DNA of 64,000 nt from Tricholoma matsutake (taxonomy: Eukaryota > Basidiomycota > Agaricomycetes > Agaricales > Tricholomataceae). This document shows, piece after piece, positions 62,984 to 64,000 of this stretch. The stretch covers positions 11,718,001-11,782,000 of the forward strand of contig AP026539.1 of the NCBI GenBank assembly GCA_026075535.2, written 5' to 3'. Position numbers and translations under genes: made by a program. Under the pieces are notes generated by a model that worked only from the letters and a program-made list of their open reading frames with translations, made no database searches and was not told where the DNA came from. Each line of letters begins with the position of its first letter. The stretch's first letter is position 1.

Positions 62984-64000
62984 TTAGAGGTGGTACCTCT
63001 TCTTATATGCTGTCAGGATCTTGGGGGCATTCTTCAGGTTTGATTTGGGTTCCCATGTGTTTTCGGATGTCGGGTAGTCAACTCATTTCACGAGGTAACG
63101 GCGTGTCTTGCCATGCTTCTTGTGTGTGATGATCGCTTCCACCTCGTATTCGTTTTCTCCTTCCACGAGGTCAGGTGGTGGAGTCAGGAAGTTTTGCCCA
63201 TGAGTGTCATTCTCATGGTATTGCATGAGTAAAGCCACATGGAATACTGGGTGGATCTTCCATCTCGGCGGCAGTTTCAATCGGTATGTCGTTCTCGACA
63301 AGGCATCTTCAATCATGAAGGGCCCCCCTTCTCGTTTTGGCGCCAGTTTTCTCGTTGGGTAGCCAATCTTCAGGTTCTTGGAGTCAAGCCATACTTGTTC
63401 TCCAACCTTGAACGGTTCATATCGCCCTTTCGTTCGGGCAGCCATAGCCTGTCTGGCTAGTTTGTGTGCAGCAAGAGCTTCCCTTCTTGCAGAGAGAAGT
63501 TCTTGGATTCTCTGTTCGGCGGCCGATATGTTCGTCTTTTCATATGGGGTGGGGATAGCGCGTGGCTGATATCCCATCATCAAGTAAAATGGCGAATGTT
63601 TTACTGTGGAGTGCGTCTTCTGATTATGCGCAAATTCTGCTGTTGGGAGATAATGCTCCCAATCTTCTGGTTTGTTCGAACAGAACATGCGGAGGTAAAC
63701 CTCTAGTTCTTGGTTTACTCACTCCGTTTCTCTGTCAGTCTGGGGGTGATAGGTGGTGCTCATGGATAGCTTGATTCTGAGCAGTCATCCGAGTTCTCAG
63801 AAGAGTTTGGATGCAAATCGAGGGTCTCTGTCTGAGATGATTCTTCCAGGGAGTCCAAATCTTGTGTACACATGGTGCAGGTAGAGGTCTGCAGCGCCAA
63901 GTGCGTCGATCGTCTTCGCGCAAGGGATAAAAATTACCCCCTTCGTAAGACCATGGTCTACCACGACCATGATTGAGTCAAATCCGTTTATTACGGGCAG
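62984..64000 (-). pseudogene. pol: Pol of element D: integrase and chromodomain
   Basis: From the right edge: [38 protein letters not shown] (63850), TYHPQTDRETE then TGA and VNQELEVYLRMF (63740), AEFAHNQKTHSTVKHSPFYL (63630), YRLKLPPRWKIHPVFHVALL (63270) and the chromodomain YEVEAIITHKKHGKTRRYLV, a TGA at the W position, then PTSENTWEP, stop at 62984. The catalytic Glu region reads TDRETE, with Gly changed to Arg. The N-terminal pol is outside the window. Confidence 0.88.

Larger units (their letters stand above)
61257..64000 (-). mobile_element. Element D: Ty3/Gypsy chromovirus, 3' part only
   Basis: Runs off the right edge of the window. Contains integrase and chromodomain (62984-64000), ORF3 (62358-62793), a solo B-type LTR (61647-62357) and a polypurine tract before the LTR at 60503-61256. 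Related to element B. Confidence 0.85.

Overview
The window looks like a repeat-rich, gene-poor stretch of a filamentous fungus, most likely a mushroom-type basidiomycete. The evidence is indirect: chromodomain Ty3/Gypsy elements of the kind common in Agaricomycetes, introns of about 50-75 bases with GTRNGT donors and CTAAC/CTGAY-like branch sites, hAT elements, and a PIF1-like helicase next to a cysteine-protease-like ORF. I see no rRNA, no functional tRNA, no CRISPR and no clear intact host gene. Almost everything is a nested stack of transposable elements, and most of them are dead.

Layout. 1-1121 is the right end of a non-autonomous hAT-like element. 1124-5649 holds a decayed helicase, a protease-like ORF and two degenerate hypothetical genes. 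Element A (Gypsy, + strand, 5655-33690, TSD TTTGG) split that region; its far side resumes at 33691 with a spliced gene fragment. Inside A sit a TIR element (9022-11062), element B (Gypsy, +, 11792-19177, TSD CACCC) and element C (Gypsy, coding on -, 20496-31493, TSD TCGC). C itself carries a solo LTR (22846-23857). 35110-37198 is a fold-back element containing a SINE and a hAT-like element. 38080-39496 is a lone C-type LTR. 40019-42179 is a hAT transposase relic interrupted by a hAT MITE. 42391-48004 is an E-type Gypsy fragment interrupted by a Copia element, which is itself interrupted by two solo LTRs. 48010-51532 is a solo A-type LTR holding element G, a small LTR element with 140-base LTRs and one large ORF. 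53671-59916 is element E (Gypsy, -). 60503 to the window end is element D (Gypsy, -, truncated by the window edge) with a solo B-type LTR inside.

How the parts work. A, B, C and E carry or carried Gag with a zinc knuckle, aspartic protease, reverse transcriptase, RNase H and integrase; A, B, D and E end in a chromodomain. B is the best preserved: gag and pol are each a single frame broken only by TGA codons, joined by a GGGTTTT slippery site. Beyond pol there are extra genes. A and C each carry an antisense, spliced gene starting just inside the 3' LTR, encoding a coiled coil and a C-x2-C...C-x2-C-x6-C cluster like Zn2Cys6. B and D share a sense-strand ORF3.

The most unusual signals are structural: arrays of hairpins in the B-type LTR with a fixed AAGCC-type loop and changing but self-complementary stems, and a separate dispersed family of about 50-base hairpins (AGCACCC ... 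GGGTGCT) inside otherwise unlike elements, often next to an intron-like unit. Premature stops are mostly TGA at positions where CGA arginine is expected, and LTR pairs differ largely by CpG to TpG/CpA changes, which points to cytosine-methylation decay or a RIP-like process.
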